Positions 48,010 through 60,116 of a stretch of DNA of 64,000 nucleotides are shown piece by piece. The notes under the pieces were generated by a model, which saw nothing but the letters and a program-made list of their open reading frames with translations, was not told where the DNA came from and made no database searches. Position numbers and translations under genes: made by a program. This DNA is from Spinacia oleracea. Taxonomy: Eukaryota; Streptophyta; Magnoliopsida; Caryophyllales; Amaranthaceae. Where the stretch lies: assembly GCF_020520425.1 (NCBI RefSeq), contig NC_079489.1:21228001-21292000 (forward strand), in the 5' to 3' direction. Position 1 is the stretch's first letter; every line of letters starts with the position of its first letter.

Positions 48010-48790
48010 TATCTAGTTACAAGTAGACATGGAAAAATTGACTGAAATTGATTGACGTACTCGATTTGATATCCGATTTTGACCTGAACTTAACCCATAA
48101 CCAGAAAAAGTTCATAATACAAATAAAAAACCAACCCAAAAATTGATTTAACCCCATATGATCCAATATCAAAATTGACCCGAACCAAATTAACTCGAAC
48201 CAAATAACCGAACAAAATTAACTCGAACCAAATAACAGAAACTAATTGACCCAAATAGTCAGACCCTAATTATTATAAGGAAAAATTGATTCTAAAAATA
48301 CAACATTTAAGCGATCTGCTTAAAAAGGGATGACTTTATGTTTATCTAAGAATAACACAACCTTTTAGACCTATCTTCTTTTAAAAGGCTTCCCTCTATA
48401 ATAACTTGCTAAAGTAGGTAATATGCTACAATATTTTTTAATATTTTTGTTAATTATATAAAGAAAAAATATTTAATTTGTGAAGTTGGTTTTCATATTA
48501 CCTATTGTAGCAAGTAATTTATGAGGAGAGCCCTTTAAAAGAAGACGGGTCTAAAAAGTTGTTTTGTTCTTAGTTAAACGGAAAATCAGCCCTATTTAAG
48601 CAGATTGTCCTATTTAAAGGTTCCTTATTATAACTATTGAATATTTTCATAACCAATGTTCTGATCCAACCCGAAAAAACTCGATTACATGCAATACCAC
48701 CCAATATGACCCAACTAATATTGGTCGACCCAAGTCAGGCCAATCCAACCATCCATAAACCGAATTAAATATGTAGTTCAAATGGACTCA
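48010..48790. repeat. AACCCGAACC-rich degenerate element, interrupted
   Basis: Reiterated aaccaaattaactcgaacc and gacccaac words flank the fold-back element at 48275-48633 on both sides. Probably a decayed hAT-type MITE of the kind with repeated pentamers. Ends not resolved. Confidence 0.35.
48275..48633. mobile_element. Fold-back MITE with long arms
   Basis: ATAAGGAA...TTCCTTAT ends continue into long inverted arms. For example TCTTCTTTTAAAAGGCTTCC and TAGGTAATATG on the left answer CATATTACCTA and CCTTTAAAAGAAGA on the right, leaving a loop of about 75 bases. The transcript would form a hairpin of more than 120 bp with mismatches. Confidence 0.7.
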
Positions 48791-49789
48791 ACCCAAAGTA
48801 GGAGAGACGCGCACTAACCCAATTACTCGATCAATTGCACGATAATTTTATTATTTTGTTAATGGAAATGTACAACAAAAGTAAGCATAGTCTTCTCTTA
48901 AAACTGTACAATAACTTATCTAAAGAACTAAGATGAAAAAAAATTATCATTTATGTATGGATCAATGTCTTGATGGGTCTGAATGTAAAGACCTACAGCG
49001 TCAACCTAATCTGTTGCACAATTAACTTCTCGATAGATGTGGCAAGAAGAAAAACTATCAAAATGATTCAACGTAATCTATTGCACGATAAAAATTGTCT
49101 TTCATACACACCCCCGCCTTTTAATATTTTAAAAGTATATAATTAATTACTCTATACATGGTAAGTGGTGACTGATGGGTAGCTCAAAGATCAGAATACG
49201 AGGATCCACTTATAAGTTTTTACGGAGTACCTTTTACTCTTTTAGTAATGGGTATACTTTTCTCAAAAGGCCATTAATCTAATCAAATTTTTTTTTTGAC
49301 GGGTATCTAATCATTAATTAAGCTTGAATTGGTGTTAACTGTTATCCAATTAAACAACTTGATTACTTATCAATACTCCGTATATTTTACTACCATTAGC
49401 AGCTTTATAATGAACCAAGTAGCAGTAGCTTAGTAGCCATAAGGATATTAACACTGTTTGACCTTATAGCATACCTAAAAGTTAATTAAAAAAAAAATTG
49501 CCATCTTTCTTCTACATTTTTTGTAGGGTGATGCTAATCGATAAAGGTCGCAAGTTTACATAACATTTAGTTGTCGCAATCTTATGTGCCTTTGAGTTGC
49601 CACAAGAAAGGAAGATAGAGAAAATGAATGAAAACATTTTGTCCCACATTGGTCAAGAAGTAGGAAAAAGAGAAGGAAATAGTTTATAAATATAAATCTT
49701 ATAGTTTGAGAATGTTTCAAATCACTTCCATTTGGGCTTCTATTTGGACTTGTGGATATAATGACCTGAGGTAAAAACTTTTGTTGATA
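48791..49789. other. No gene seen
   Basis: AT-rich intergenic DNA with two copies of TACTCCGTA (49221, 49374). Open frames are short and low in complexity. Confidence 0.5.
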
Positions 49790-50480
49790 TTGGAATTCGA
49801 GTTGAATTCGAGCATAAGTTTCCAAGCCGATTTCGAGTTGAGTTTGAGCTCGAATTTGAGTTTTCGAGCCGATTACGAGTCGAGTTTGCGCTCGAGTTTT
49901 ATTTTGAGTTGAGTTCGAGCTTGAGTTTTATTTCAAGCTCGAGTCGAGTTTGATATTTTTGAGCTTGGTTTATTCGAGTTTAGTTGAGCTTGACTCTCTG
50001 TTTTTGAGTTTCAGCCGAGCTTAGCAAAACATGAATTTGAATAAGTAAAAGAGTTGAAGGTAAAAACCAAGTCAATTCAATACAAAAAAGGCCGATTAGA
50101 AAATGATTCGGGTCAAACCGGGTCAAATCAGATATTTGCCGGGTGAAATCGGTGTCGGGTGGAGTTTAGGTCGGGTCAAATCGGTGTCGGTTAGATAACA
50201 GTTCAGGTCAAACCAAATCGGGTCAAATCAGATATTTACCCGGTCAAATTAGTGTCTGGTGAATATCAGGTCGGGTCAAAACGGTGTCCGGTGGAGTTTG
50301 GGTGGAATCCAACCGGTGACAGGTGAAGTTGGAGTCGGATCAAACTGGTTACGGGTGGAGTTCAGATCGGGTGAAACGGTTGTCGGATAGAGACAAGTCG
50401 GCTACATATCGGGTTTGGGTCCTAGATTTTCTGGATCAAACCAGTTCGATTAGAGTTCGAAACAGATGATTTTTTGTGGT
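49790..50480. repeat. Two blocks of degenerate short repeats
   Basis: 49795-49990 repeats ttcgagctcgagttt-like units; 50100-50480 repeats cgggtcaaatcggtgtcggg-like units of roughly 40-60 bp. Both resemble the repeated-pentamer interiors of hAT-type MITEs. No clear ends or coding sequence. Confidence 0.45.
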
Positions 50481-50710
50481 CGGGCCAACTTCTGACACCT
50501 CTAATTTCAGTACAACTTCCACGATTGTATCCGTCTCTCCACGTACCACAAAATTAAAATGAAAAACTCTAGTTTTACTTATTATAGACGAGGTAATAGT
50601 CATTGCATATTCCCTAATCAACCCTTAATAAAACTCTAACAAAGTAAATCATCAAAGAAAACATCCTACCCATATTCTGAATAAACCACCCTGTGATTCA
50701 AAATATGGTT

Positions 50711-50954
50711 TATATACCCGGGTGCACAATGCTCACTGTGCATTGTATTTTTAAAAGAACATATAGTTCAAATGCAAAGAACATATCATTCATATTCATA
50801 GAACATATACTAAATGAACATATAGTTCAAATCCATAGTACATATATTGCAAATATTTCATTTGTATATGTATATTGAAATCATTTTTCATGTTCTTAGA
50901 TACTCAACAAATGTTCTTCAGGATGCACCATAAACACTGTGCACCCGGATATAT
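50711..50954. mobile_element. MITE with GTGCAC ends and internal AGAACAT words
   Basis: The left end TATATACCCGGGTGCAC and the right end GTGCACCCGGATATATA are inverted repeats. A second inner pair (CACTGTGCATTG / GATGCACCATAAACACTGTG) follows. The interior repeats AAGAACATAT and ATAGTTCAAAT. 244 bp, non-coding. Confidence 0.75.
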
Positions 50955-51276
50955 AATCCAAATTGCGCTTGTGATTAGATAACGATAAGTTGATAACAAT
51001 CACTAAATCGATTAAACATCATATCAACGATATAATGTGAAAAGTCATATTCAGTTGGGCCTGAATAGTCAGTGTCTCACTTCTTTGGTCGTGGTTTGAT
51101 ACAACATTTTCCACATATTTTAGGCAATATGATAATAATTGGATTGCTTTTTTTTATTACTCGATCTTCTCATAATACATTATACATGTCTTGTTTGTAG
51201 TGACCAACTTCATCTAATTCATCCTATATTAGTTGCTCAACACGCGACAATTAGCTAACTTGCTCTAATTCATATA

Positions 51277-51941
51277 CTCCCTACGTCTCAAAATTATACT
51301 CTTATTTTCTATTTCGGGCGTCTCAAATTTATAGTCTCGTTTTCTTATTTAGACATTAATTTTCGCACTTTTTCACTTTTCCATACATTTTTCACTTTAT
51401 CATACACTATATTCAACTTTTTACACTTTTCCATACACTATATTCTATTTTCCCACTTTTTCATATACTTTGTCACTTTCCCATACACTGTATTAGAGCA
51501 TCACTTATAGTGCACTCTTAGCTTACTCTTAAAGAGAGAGAAATTTTAAGAGTTAGCTCTTAACAAAAAAGAGCCAACTCTTAGCTACCTCTTATTTAGA
51601 GGTTGATTAAGACATCCTCTAAATAAGAGGTAACTCTTAGAAATAAGAGGGGGGGGGGGGGTGAGGTGGATTATTGTGAAAATATTATACTTGTTTTGGA
51701 CATTGTTGTTAAAAAAAATAAAAAAAATACCTGTAAAAGGTGTTTAAGAGGGAGTTAATAAGAGATAGTTATTTCTTGGGGTTTTTGATAGATAACTCTT
51801 ATTAAGAGATGGTGATGAGGTGGATGAAGAGAGAGATTAAGAGTGGGTAAATAAGAGTGACCCTTATAATTGATGCTCTTACATTTTTCTTAAAACACGT
51901 GTTTTTAGTCAAATATTACTATAATTTTGGGATAAAGGGAG
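51277..51941. mobile_element. Stowaway-type MITE interrupted by a Tourist-type MITE
   Basis: TA-flanked ends CTCCCTACGTCTCAAAATTA and (reverse) CTCCCTTTATCCCAAAATTA. The second element sits at 51496-51878. Without it the outer element is about 280 bp. Confidence 0.7.
51496..51878. mobile_element. Tourist/Harbinger-type MITE
   Basis: Ends GAGCATCACTTATAGTGCAC and (reverse) GAGCATCAATTATAAGGGTC, flanked by TTA on both sides (51493-51495, 51879-51881), the 3 bp duplication of PIF/Harbinger elements. The interior repeats CTCTTA and TAAGAG in opposite halves, with an 11-base G run at 51651-51661. Confidence 0.8.
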
Positions 51942-52286
51942 TACTATTTTTACGTACTAAATTGTACTCCTTATATTATATACAGAGCTCCTTTAAGTTG
52001 CTTTCATGTTGAGCTCGTTTGTCTTGGGCTTAAATGGACATGACCCCCGCCAAGCCTACATGTTTTGTGTCGTGACATGCTGGGCAAAAAACTTGAAAAG
52101 GGCGGCACAAGTATAACCCAATTATTTGACGTGCTCACCTGCGAGCTATAGCATGTCATGTCGTGCCTAAAAGTAATTTCACTCAACTTAACACGTTTTT
52201 TTTATGTCGAGCCGTATCTCGCCGTGATTTTTCCAGAAAAAAAAATACGATCTAAGCCTAGTCCAAGGCCCATGACTTCGACGATG

Positions 52287-52429
52287 CCCGATTGAGCGTC
52301 ATCTTTACTTACAAAAGGTTAAAAACTTACAATGAATTAATCCTAGCTAATTGTAGCATGCTCGATTGAGCGTCATCTTTACTTACAAAAGGTTACATAC
52401 TTACAATGAATTAATCCTAGCTAATTGTA
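52287..52429. repeat. Tandem duplication of about 74 bp
   Basis: The block beginning gattgagcgtcatctttac and ending ctagctaattgta is present twice head to tail with only a few differences, so the event is recent. Confidence 0.85.
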
Positions 52430-52667
52430 TTAGAAAACTTAATGTGGCTAGAATTATAATACGTACTCCATACAAATAATTTCTAAAAGAATTATATTCT
52501 TTGTCGCACCCCGTGATCATAGTGGGAGAAGGTCGTATGCTATTCAAGATTGTATCTGGAATCAAAAAATAGGAATTACTTAACACAATCCTTTTTACTT
52601 TTATATTTTTCATTCTAAAAAAATCATAACCCTCACTTTTATTATTTTCTCTCAACCTTTTTTGATA

Positions 52668-53407
52668 TTATTTTGGTTTAAATGAATTTGATTTTTTTAG
52701 TGTCGCATGTATCTAATAAAATTAGAATATAAATTTTGATTGCAATGGACGATTTTTTGACTTGGAAGACCTTGAAACGAGGTAATTTTTTTATTTTTTG
52801 AGCCTTTTCATGCAATTTGTATGAAATAAATACTTCTATTTTGTACAAATTGAACAAAATATAATTAGCTATTCCGTACAGATTGAACAAAATATAACTA
52901 AGCATTTTATATAGATTGAACATTAAGTATTCCATACAAATTGAACATAACATAGTTCCATACAAATTGAACTTAATAGAAATGGGTTCTGTAATCACTA
53001 CTAATTATAACAAACATGACTAGTCGAAAGGTCTTTCACTATAGACATCTGAAAGGACTAGTATCATCATTTTGGAGAATTTGTACGAAATACTTAATTT
53101 CATTATGCTCAATCTGTATGAAATGATTAATTATATTTTGTTCAATCTGTACGAAATAGTTAATTCTGTTACCTACAATATGTACAAAATAGAAGTATTT
53201 ATGAAATAGAAGTATTCTGTATGAAATAAATACTTCTATTTCGAGTCCAAGGTATTCTGTTACCTACGATTTTATGAAAAAAACAAAAATTACCTCAATT
53301 CCAAGGTCTTCCAAGTCAAAAAATCGTCCATTGCAATCAAAATCTGTATTCTAATTTGATTAGTTACCGTCACAAAAAAAAAAACAAATTCATTTGAACC
53401 AAAATAA
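52668..53407. mobile_element. 740 bp fold-back element with near-perfect arms
   Basis: The left end TTATTTTGGTTTAAATGAAT and the right end, in reverse, TTATTTTGGTTCAAATGAAT open arms that stay paired for well over 120 bp (for example GCAATGGACGATTTTTTGAC against GTCAAAAAATCGTCCATTGC). The central part carries inverted runs of TACAAATTGAAC and GTTCAATCTGTAC units. Non-coding; open frames here are by-products. Confidence 0.8.
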
Positions 53408-53409
53408 TA

Positions 53410-53526
53410 CTCCCTCTGTATTTATTTAAGGGATACACTTGGCTTTTCCGGCCGTATTTATTTAAGAGATACACTTGCCATTTTTAGTAACTTATCAACC
53501 CCACCATCTAATTAAATAATCTATTT
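53410..53526. mobile_element. Left end of an ATACACTTG-family MITE, uninterrupted part
   Basis: ctccctctgtatttatttaa, two gatacacttg motifs and accatctaattaaataatct match the left parts at 30059 and 32136. No right end follows, so it is truncated. It supplies the empty-site sequence for the Helitron insertions. It directly abuts the fold-back element. Confidence 0.7.
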
Positions 53527-53899
53527 ACACCCCATCCCCACCCCTATCCCCTAAACATCTAACTTACAAGAACCATTCAGCAAAGGGGCTTTTATAGTCA
53601 ACCGTGACCAACAGCTACCTTTCAAACACAAAAACTAGTCGCTGAAACATCAAAATAGCTATAGTTAAGTTTGGGGCATTTGGTGAAATAAGTTTCACAA
53701 TAGGGGCATTTGGTGAAATAAGTTTCAGAATAGGGGCATTTGGGTGAATTGAAAACTTGGCTAACGGAAGACTAACGGTCCGTTATTAGTAAGGGTATGT
53801 TGGGTATTTGTACGAATTGTGAGGGGTATTTTATGAATTATTGAAACTTGATGGGCGTTTGGTGAATTATGGAAAAACTCGAGGGCATTTCATGAAATA
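53527..53899. other. No gene; short G-rich direct repeats
   Basis: aggggcatttggtgaaataa occurs at about 53673 and 53704 and a variant follows at about 53734. Further ggcgtttggtgaattatgg words appear up to 53870. No coding frame. Confidence 0.5.
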
Positions 53900-54283
53900 T
53901 CCGTTAATAATATAGATGTGTCAACACATTTGACTAGATGACACGTGTCATCCATTATTTCCTACATCAATTTGGTTTTTTATTTTATTTTTCCTTTGTT
54001 GTTTGATATATTGTGCAACTTCAATCGTCTCTTTCACTTCATCTCCCTCATACAACATCAATTCACCAATCTATTCATTCAACATTTTCCACTCCATCTT
54101 CCCGATTAAAACTCAATATTAATACACTATTTAATTTATGTATTCTTTTAATTTTCAAAATTTACCTCTATTTAAGTCATATATTCTCTCTAAAATCACA
54201 AGTTCAATAAAATTAGAACTTAAAAATATAGATTAAATAACCACTATACAACTGCGCGTTCTATGAACGAGCTCAAAAGCTAG
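53900..54283 (+). mobile_element. Probable short Helitron
   Basis: 5' end TCCGTTAATAATATAG after an A. CACGTG (in TGACACGTGTCA) lies 42 bp inside. 3' end CGTTC-TAT-GAACG hairpin, then AGCTCAAAAGCTAG before a T. 384 bp, non-coding. Confidence 0.6.
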
Positions 54284-54352
54284 TTATTAATCATGGAGAC
54301 TTTTCTAATGGAAATAAGTTCGAATAAGATAAACTCATTTATAATTTACTAT

Positions 54353-55193
54353 GGCTATGTTCGGCAACACTAGCGGTAGCGGGTAGCGGGCAACGGTCAA
54401 GAGTAGCGGGTAGCCGCTGTCAGAATAGCGGTTTATAGTATGAGTGTTTGACAGAACTAGCGGTTGAAACCGTAAAATACGATAATGATTATTAATTTAA
54501 ATCAAATACTAATTACAATTTGACGAATTAATAATCATATTTATTGCGACATTTTAATAACAATAATGAAATAATTATAACATATTAAAAAGGTGTAGAA
54601 AAAATTATACTTATACTGTTATACACATATTTTTTGGGGGACGTATTCAAATTGTGACTTTATGATACTTATCTTCGTATATGTTACTAAATAACCTTTC
54701 GTTTCGGATATCCTTTGTCAACAAATATAGGACGGAGTAATTTCTGGTGGTTTAGAAGACTTTCGAGAAAATGATATAAGTTTTAGTAAAAAATAGCGGT
54801 TGAAATTATAATAGAAATATGATAGAATTTTTAATGATAATAGTTAGTACGGAGTAGTATAAATGAATAATATTTAACTAACAAATGCGGCCAAACCTTT
54901 TCTTTTAAAAAAAATGCTATAAGTAAAAGTCAAATATTAGTATAATAAAGCAAAAAAAAGTTAAAAAAAATTGAATGGAAAATTACAACCAAAACAACAA
55001 ACACTCCACCGCTACTGCATTCCTAGACCGCTAATAATTTTAGCGTTCCACATAATCTAACCAACCACTACTTCCCCCGCTACCCGCTACTTAGACCGCT
55101 AACTTGCCAAACACCCCTATTTTTATCTAGTAGCGTTTTGACTTGCTCAAAACGCTACCCGCTACCTCAATTGCTCCCGCCAAACACGCCCTA
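54353..55193. mobile_element. MITE with AGCGGTAGCGGGTAGCGG repeats
   Basis: The left end GGCTATGTTCGGCAACAC is answered by the right end CCGCCAAACACGCCC in reverse (GGGCGTGTTTGGCGG). Both subterminal regions repeat GTAGCGG/CCGCTAC words in opposite orientation. AT-rich centre, no transposase. Typical of hAT-type MITEs; the 8 bp duplication is not clear. Confidence 0.65.
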
Positions 55194-55208
55194 TATCACT
55201 ATAATAGA

Positions 55209-55627
55209 TTAGCTCACGTGTACGCACGGATATTCAAAAATTATTATTCGGCCATCTTTTTTATAAAATATTTAACTGAAATATTTTTCCCTTAAAGTTA
55301 ATGCGTAATAAATAAATCTGGAACGTACTCATTTAATCCCTGAATATGAAATTTTCTCCCTATTACGTATTATATATTTTATATGTTGAATATGATAATT
55401 TGACCACAATATTTGTTATGATCTTATTTTAGATGTTGAATATGATAACTTGAATATATTGTAATTTCTATAATTTTTTTTTTCATACATGCATAGCATT
55501 TTATACAAAAGTAGAGAAAACACAGTAAATATGTATGTTATTTAGGAAATAGTTTTTGGCGGGAGAATTTTGCACCAGGAAATGACACGTGTCAATCCTG
55601 ATGTCTGTTTTAGTATAATGTAATAGA
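55209..55627 (-). mobile_element. Complete short Helitron (minus strand)
   Basis: On the minus strand it begins TCTATTACATTATACTAAAA after an A. It ends with hairpin CGTG-CGTA-CACG, TGAG, then CTAA before a T. TGACACGTGTCA lies about 33 bp from the 5' end. 419 bp, non-coding. The 5' end is nearly the same as that of 46823-47314, so they are one family. Confidence 0.8.
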
Positions 55628-55778
55628 TTTCTCGGGTGGGCGCTCCCCGGCGAAAAGTTTCATATTATATTTTAGTTACGACCCCCTAAAATTTGTGTTA
55701 TTGTATAAATTGCATATTATATGACTTATTTTTTCTACTGGCCCACCTTGTAAAATGGTCCAAGATCTTTCATTGGTT

Positions 55779-57002
55779 TAAGGCGCGTTTTATTGATCTG
55801 ATTTTTACTTTTTTTTTGAACTTATATTATTTGAACTTATCTAAATTTAACTGAAATATTCTGAACTTCTTAGAACTTATCAAAACTTATTTTAGTTTTA
55901 AATTATCCTTGGATAACCCTTATTTTTTTTATGAACTTATCTTATCTTAACTAAAGCTATACATTTACAATTTAATAAATGTTTCTAAATTACCCTTAAC
56001 AAAACTAAACTACACTTATTTTTCTTGAAAGAGGTGGAAAGAGGTGAACAGAATAAAGCGTCACAAATCACTTGGTTTGTTTCACATATCAATCTCTTTT
56101 ATCACATTTTCCTTTAGACTTGTCTGTTTTGACGGAAAATGATTTTCCCATTTTATTTATTCATTACCATTTTTCAAAGGTGGAAACCAACTTTCTCTAT
56201 GGATAAATCAAATTTCCATTTGAAAAGAAGTGATGCTACATTTTCCACTCTAATCCCTTCCTTTTTTCTCTTCTCCTTTCCCTTCCATGTTCGCTTTCTT
56301 TATAATTTTTCTTGTTAGGAAACAAACAAAGAAAAACTATTTTTCCTTGAAAAATATTTTCCATACAAATTCTTTTTCCTTTAAAAATATTTTCACTTGA
56401 AACAAACAAAGCCTTAATTTAACGATATTCACATAAAATCAGACAAATCTTATATTTCCTTCTTTCAACAGTAAACCCTTATGGAAACGTCACTTAAACC
56501 CTATTTAACCATATGGCAACAACCCCGACCCTAGGCCTAGGCGAGAGATGCGACGACTTTGGGGCCAGGGCGGAAGGGGGGCCAAAAGTTTTTTAATTGA
56601 CAATTTGGTTATAAAATGTACCTGTAATAAAAAAAAAAAACGCATGTTAATTCAATGTGACTCATTTAGTCCAGCGGTTAGCATAAAACTTTATATCCTA
56701 AATTATCTGTGGTTCTATCCTACCCACAAACTCCTTTTTTTAACTTTTATTGTTTCTTATTTCTTATTTATTATTTATTATTTATTATCTACTATTTATT
56801 ATTTATTATCTATTATCTATTATCTATTATCTATTATTTTATTATTGTTAATTTATTATTTATTATCTATTATATATTATTTAGTATTTATTATTTATTA
56901 TTGTTAATATTATTAGTAATAAGTTTCAATAAGTTCAGATAAGTTTAGATCAGATAAGTTCAGATAAGTTCAGGTCAAATAAGTTGAGAAGAACGCACCC
57001 TT
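55779..57002. mobile_element. 1.2 kb TIR element with GAACTTAT repeats
   Basis: The left end AGGCGCGTTTTATTGATCTG and the right end, in reverse, AGGGTGCGTTCTTCTCAAC are inverted. Both arms repeat GAACTTAT or ATAAGTTC, as in the MITE at 8212-8448. At about 56080-56413 a separate GGTTTGTTTCA/TGAAACAAAC sequence with TTTTCC words is nested. At 56755-56905 a TTATTATCTA microsatellite-like run occurs. No gene. Confidence 0.6.
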
Positions 57003-57622
57003 ATTTTTGTTAAATATTTTTCCTACAAAGTACTGGAGTACAATACATCATCTTATGCCCTATTTCTTCTTTATTTTCTATTTAAGGAATTTACTTTCAA
57101 TTTTATAATTTCTCATTTTCATAGTATTTTTTAAAATTTTCACTCCTTTATCAATAAAAGCAAATAACTTCAACACTATTCCGCAAAAGAGATGAAAAGT
57201 TTTAATGTGTGTATAAATTTTTGTGTTACGGCATCTCTAAATATTGTGGGTATAAAAAAAATTATATTTATAGAATTGAAATATTTAACTAATACACAAT
57301 GATTACTCCATATACTAACATTTCTCATATCTATTGATTTACTTAGATGTATAAATAATATTATCCTAAATTAATAGTTTTTACGTTGTAATACCTCCGT
57401 TTCATTAAGTTGTTTACGCTTTGAAAAATGTGTTCAATAATCGAAACTTTGACAATAAATTCTCCTTATTATATCAATAAAAAATTATCACGAGATATTT
57501 TTTTATATTCGTCTCAAAATGTATTTTATAACTTTTTGTTGTACATAATTGAATATATTAACGGCCAAACGTTGCGCCGAAGTCCGTACAAATAGTAAGT
57601 GTAAAGATCTTTTAAAAACAAA
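57003..57622. other. No gene seen
   Basis: AT-rich intergenic DNA. Near 57390-57570 the words cctccgtttcattaagttg and aacgttgcgccga look like decayed Stowaway ends. Confidence 0.45.
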
Positions 57623-58520
<898 letters not shown>

Positions 58521-58528
58521 CTCCAAGG

Positions 58529-59202
58529 CAGTGGCGGTGCCAGGATTTTATGCATAAGGGTTCGGAATTTTCAAACGCATAACAAAATCATACATTATAA
58601 TCCGAAATTCAACTTATAACTAACAATTCGGTGGTACACGTGTTCTATTACAATAACACTAAAAAAAACTATAATTGAACTCCTCGAGTTTTAATTTTCT
58701 TGTATTAGAGGTTCATTTTGTGGTGTTGGATGTTCATTTAAAGGTGGTTGAAGTGGTCTTGAATTTGGTAAAAAAACAAGCAGAAATTTTTTGTGACACA
58801 ATCTTTAAGGTAAACCTTCATCTCATATCCATCTATTCAAAATCATAAATTTTAATTTTAATTCCAAGTTAGCAATTTATTTACACCAAAATATTCAAAG
58901 TTTCAAACCTAATTCATGAATAAATTTTCAAAAAGTAATTAGTAAACAAGAAAGTTACTGGAGTTTTTCTTCAAGTGTAAAAGGAAAACAAAAAAAGAGG
59001 AAAGGAAATATAAATAAATAAATAAAGCATGGGAGCACGCTAGGGAACAAACCCTAGATCTTTGTGTAAGATACTGATCTCAAAACCACTACACTACTTG
59101 GTTCATTTGTGATACAATGTAGCGGTTAAAAGTATATAATGCCTTTCCCCGTCCAGTAAGGGTTCAGTTGAACCCGCTGAACCCTTACTGGCACCGCCCC
59201 TG
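58529..59202. mobile_element. hAT-type element without transposase
   Basis: Ends CAGTGGCGGTGCCAG and (reverse) CAGGGGCGGTGCCAG, flanked by ctccaagg (58521-58528) and ctccaaga (59203-59210), 7 of 8 identical. CAG...CTG ends and an 8 bp duplication are hAT hallmarks. 674 bp, no coding capacity. The target is unit 3 of the tandem repeat. Confidence 0.8.
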
Positions 59203-59439
59203 CTCCAAGAACAAATCTAAAATGAAATTCAATGCAAAATCAAACACTCTCATAATTAAAAAAATACAATTTCATCCAAAAACAAACACTCTCATAATTT
59301 AAATAAATAAAAAAAATCTTAAATGAAATTCAATGCAAAATAAATAGCTAATCTAATCTAATATATAAAATTGGTATATACATAAGAGTTTTATTTAAAC
59401 ATAACAATTTAATACGGGCACGCACGGGCTAAAATCTAA

Positions 59440-60116
59440 TGTAATATATTTTAAGGGGTTCTCGGCTCTTATTTCGCGAAAGGCCCATAAATTATCGGGA
59501 CCGGACTTGTATGGCAACAATTGGTCGTATCATTATGTTAGCAGAGTGCGCAATTAATGAAGAAACCACATGTTCTTGACTTCTTGTCCATGATTGAAAG
59601 ATTTTTCTTTGTAACGTTGACAAAGGCTTGTTTCACGTGAATACAAGTTTTTATAGTGTTCGTTAGGCTCTTGGCCCTATGATCGAAGTTCGTTCTTGTT
59701 CGTTAGTCTCTTTTGGTTTATCAGTTTTAGTATGTTTGATTTATGTTCGTAGTGGATTTATATAGAATTAGTCCGTTGATAAAAATTTATGCGGGATCGC
59801 AACAGATATCAATTTTCCAAGTACATTCAGATGAATCAAGTGGAAATCATCCTCGCGGCTACAACAAATCGTTAGACCATATTTCTGAAAAGTCTGCATG
59901 TGCCAGCGTTATATACGGGATAAGTTTTACTGCACAAGATTTATTCAAATACCGTAATTTTGATGAAGCAAACCTTTCTTTAATTCAATTTGTCATGTAT
60001 TTATTAGATCTGTATTTCTCTTGTAGATTTTGTATGACTCTTTATTAATAAATAAATTTTCCTTTCAAAAGAAAAGTTTTTACATTGTAATTGGAAGAAA
60101 ATCCTAATGTTACCAG
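59440..60116. other. No recognisable gene
   Basis: The frame 59743-60048 is open for 101 codons with fairly even composition but matches nothing I know and has no splice or promoter context. I leave it unassigned. Confidence 0.4.

Noticed and set aside
52401-52998. Minus-strand frames of 84 and 106 codons
   Set aside because: The second lies in the arm of a fold-back element and repeats the same Asn/Leu/Tyr units; no coding evidence for either.
53517-54283. A Helitron starting at TCTATTTACACCCC inside the MITE fragment and ending at 54283
   Set aside because: The sequence after 54283 does not resume the right half of the MITE, unlike at 31205 and 36664. The start at 53900 with CACGTG at +42 fits better.
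56548-56942. Two overlapping plus-strand frames rich in Leu, Ile and Tyr
   Set aside because: Artefact of the TTATTATCTA repeat run inside a TIR element.
59743-60048. Plus-strand 101-codon frame
   Set aside because: Composition is acceptable, but no known motif, promoter or splice context; kept unassigned.
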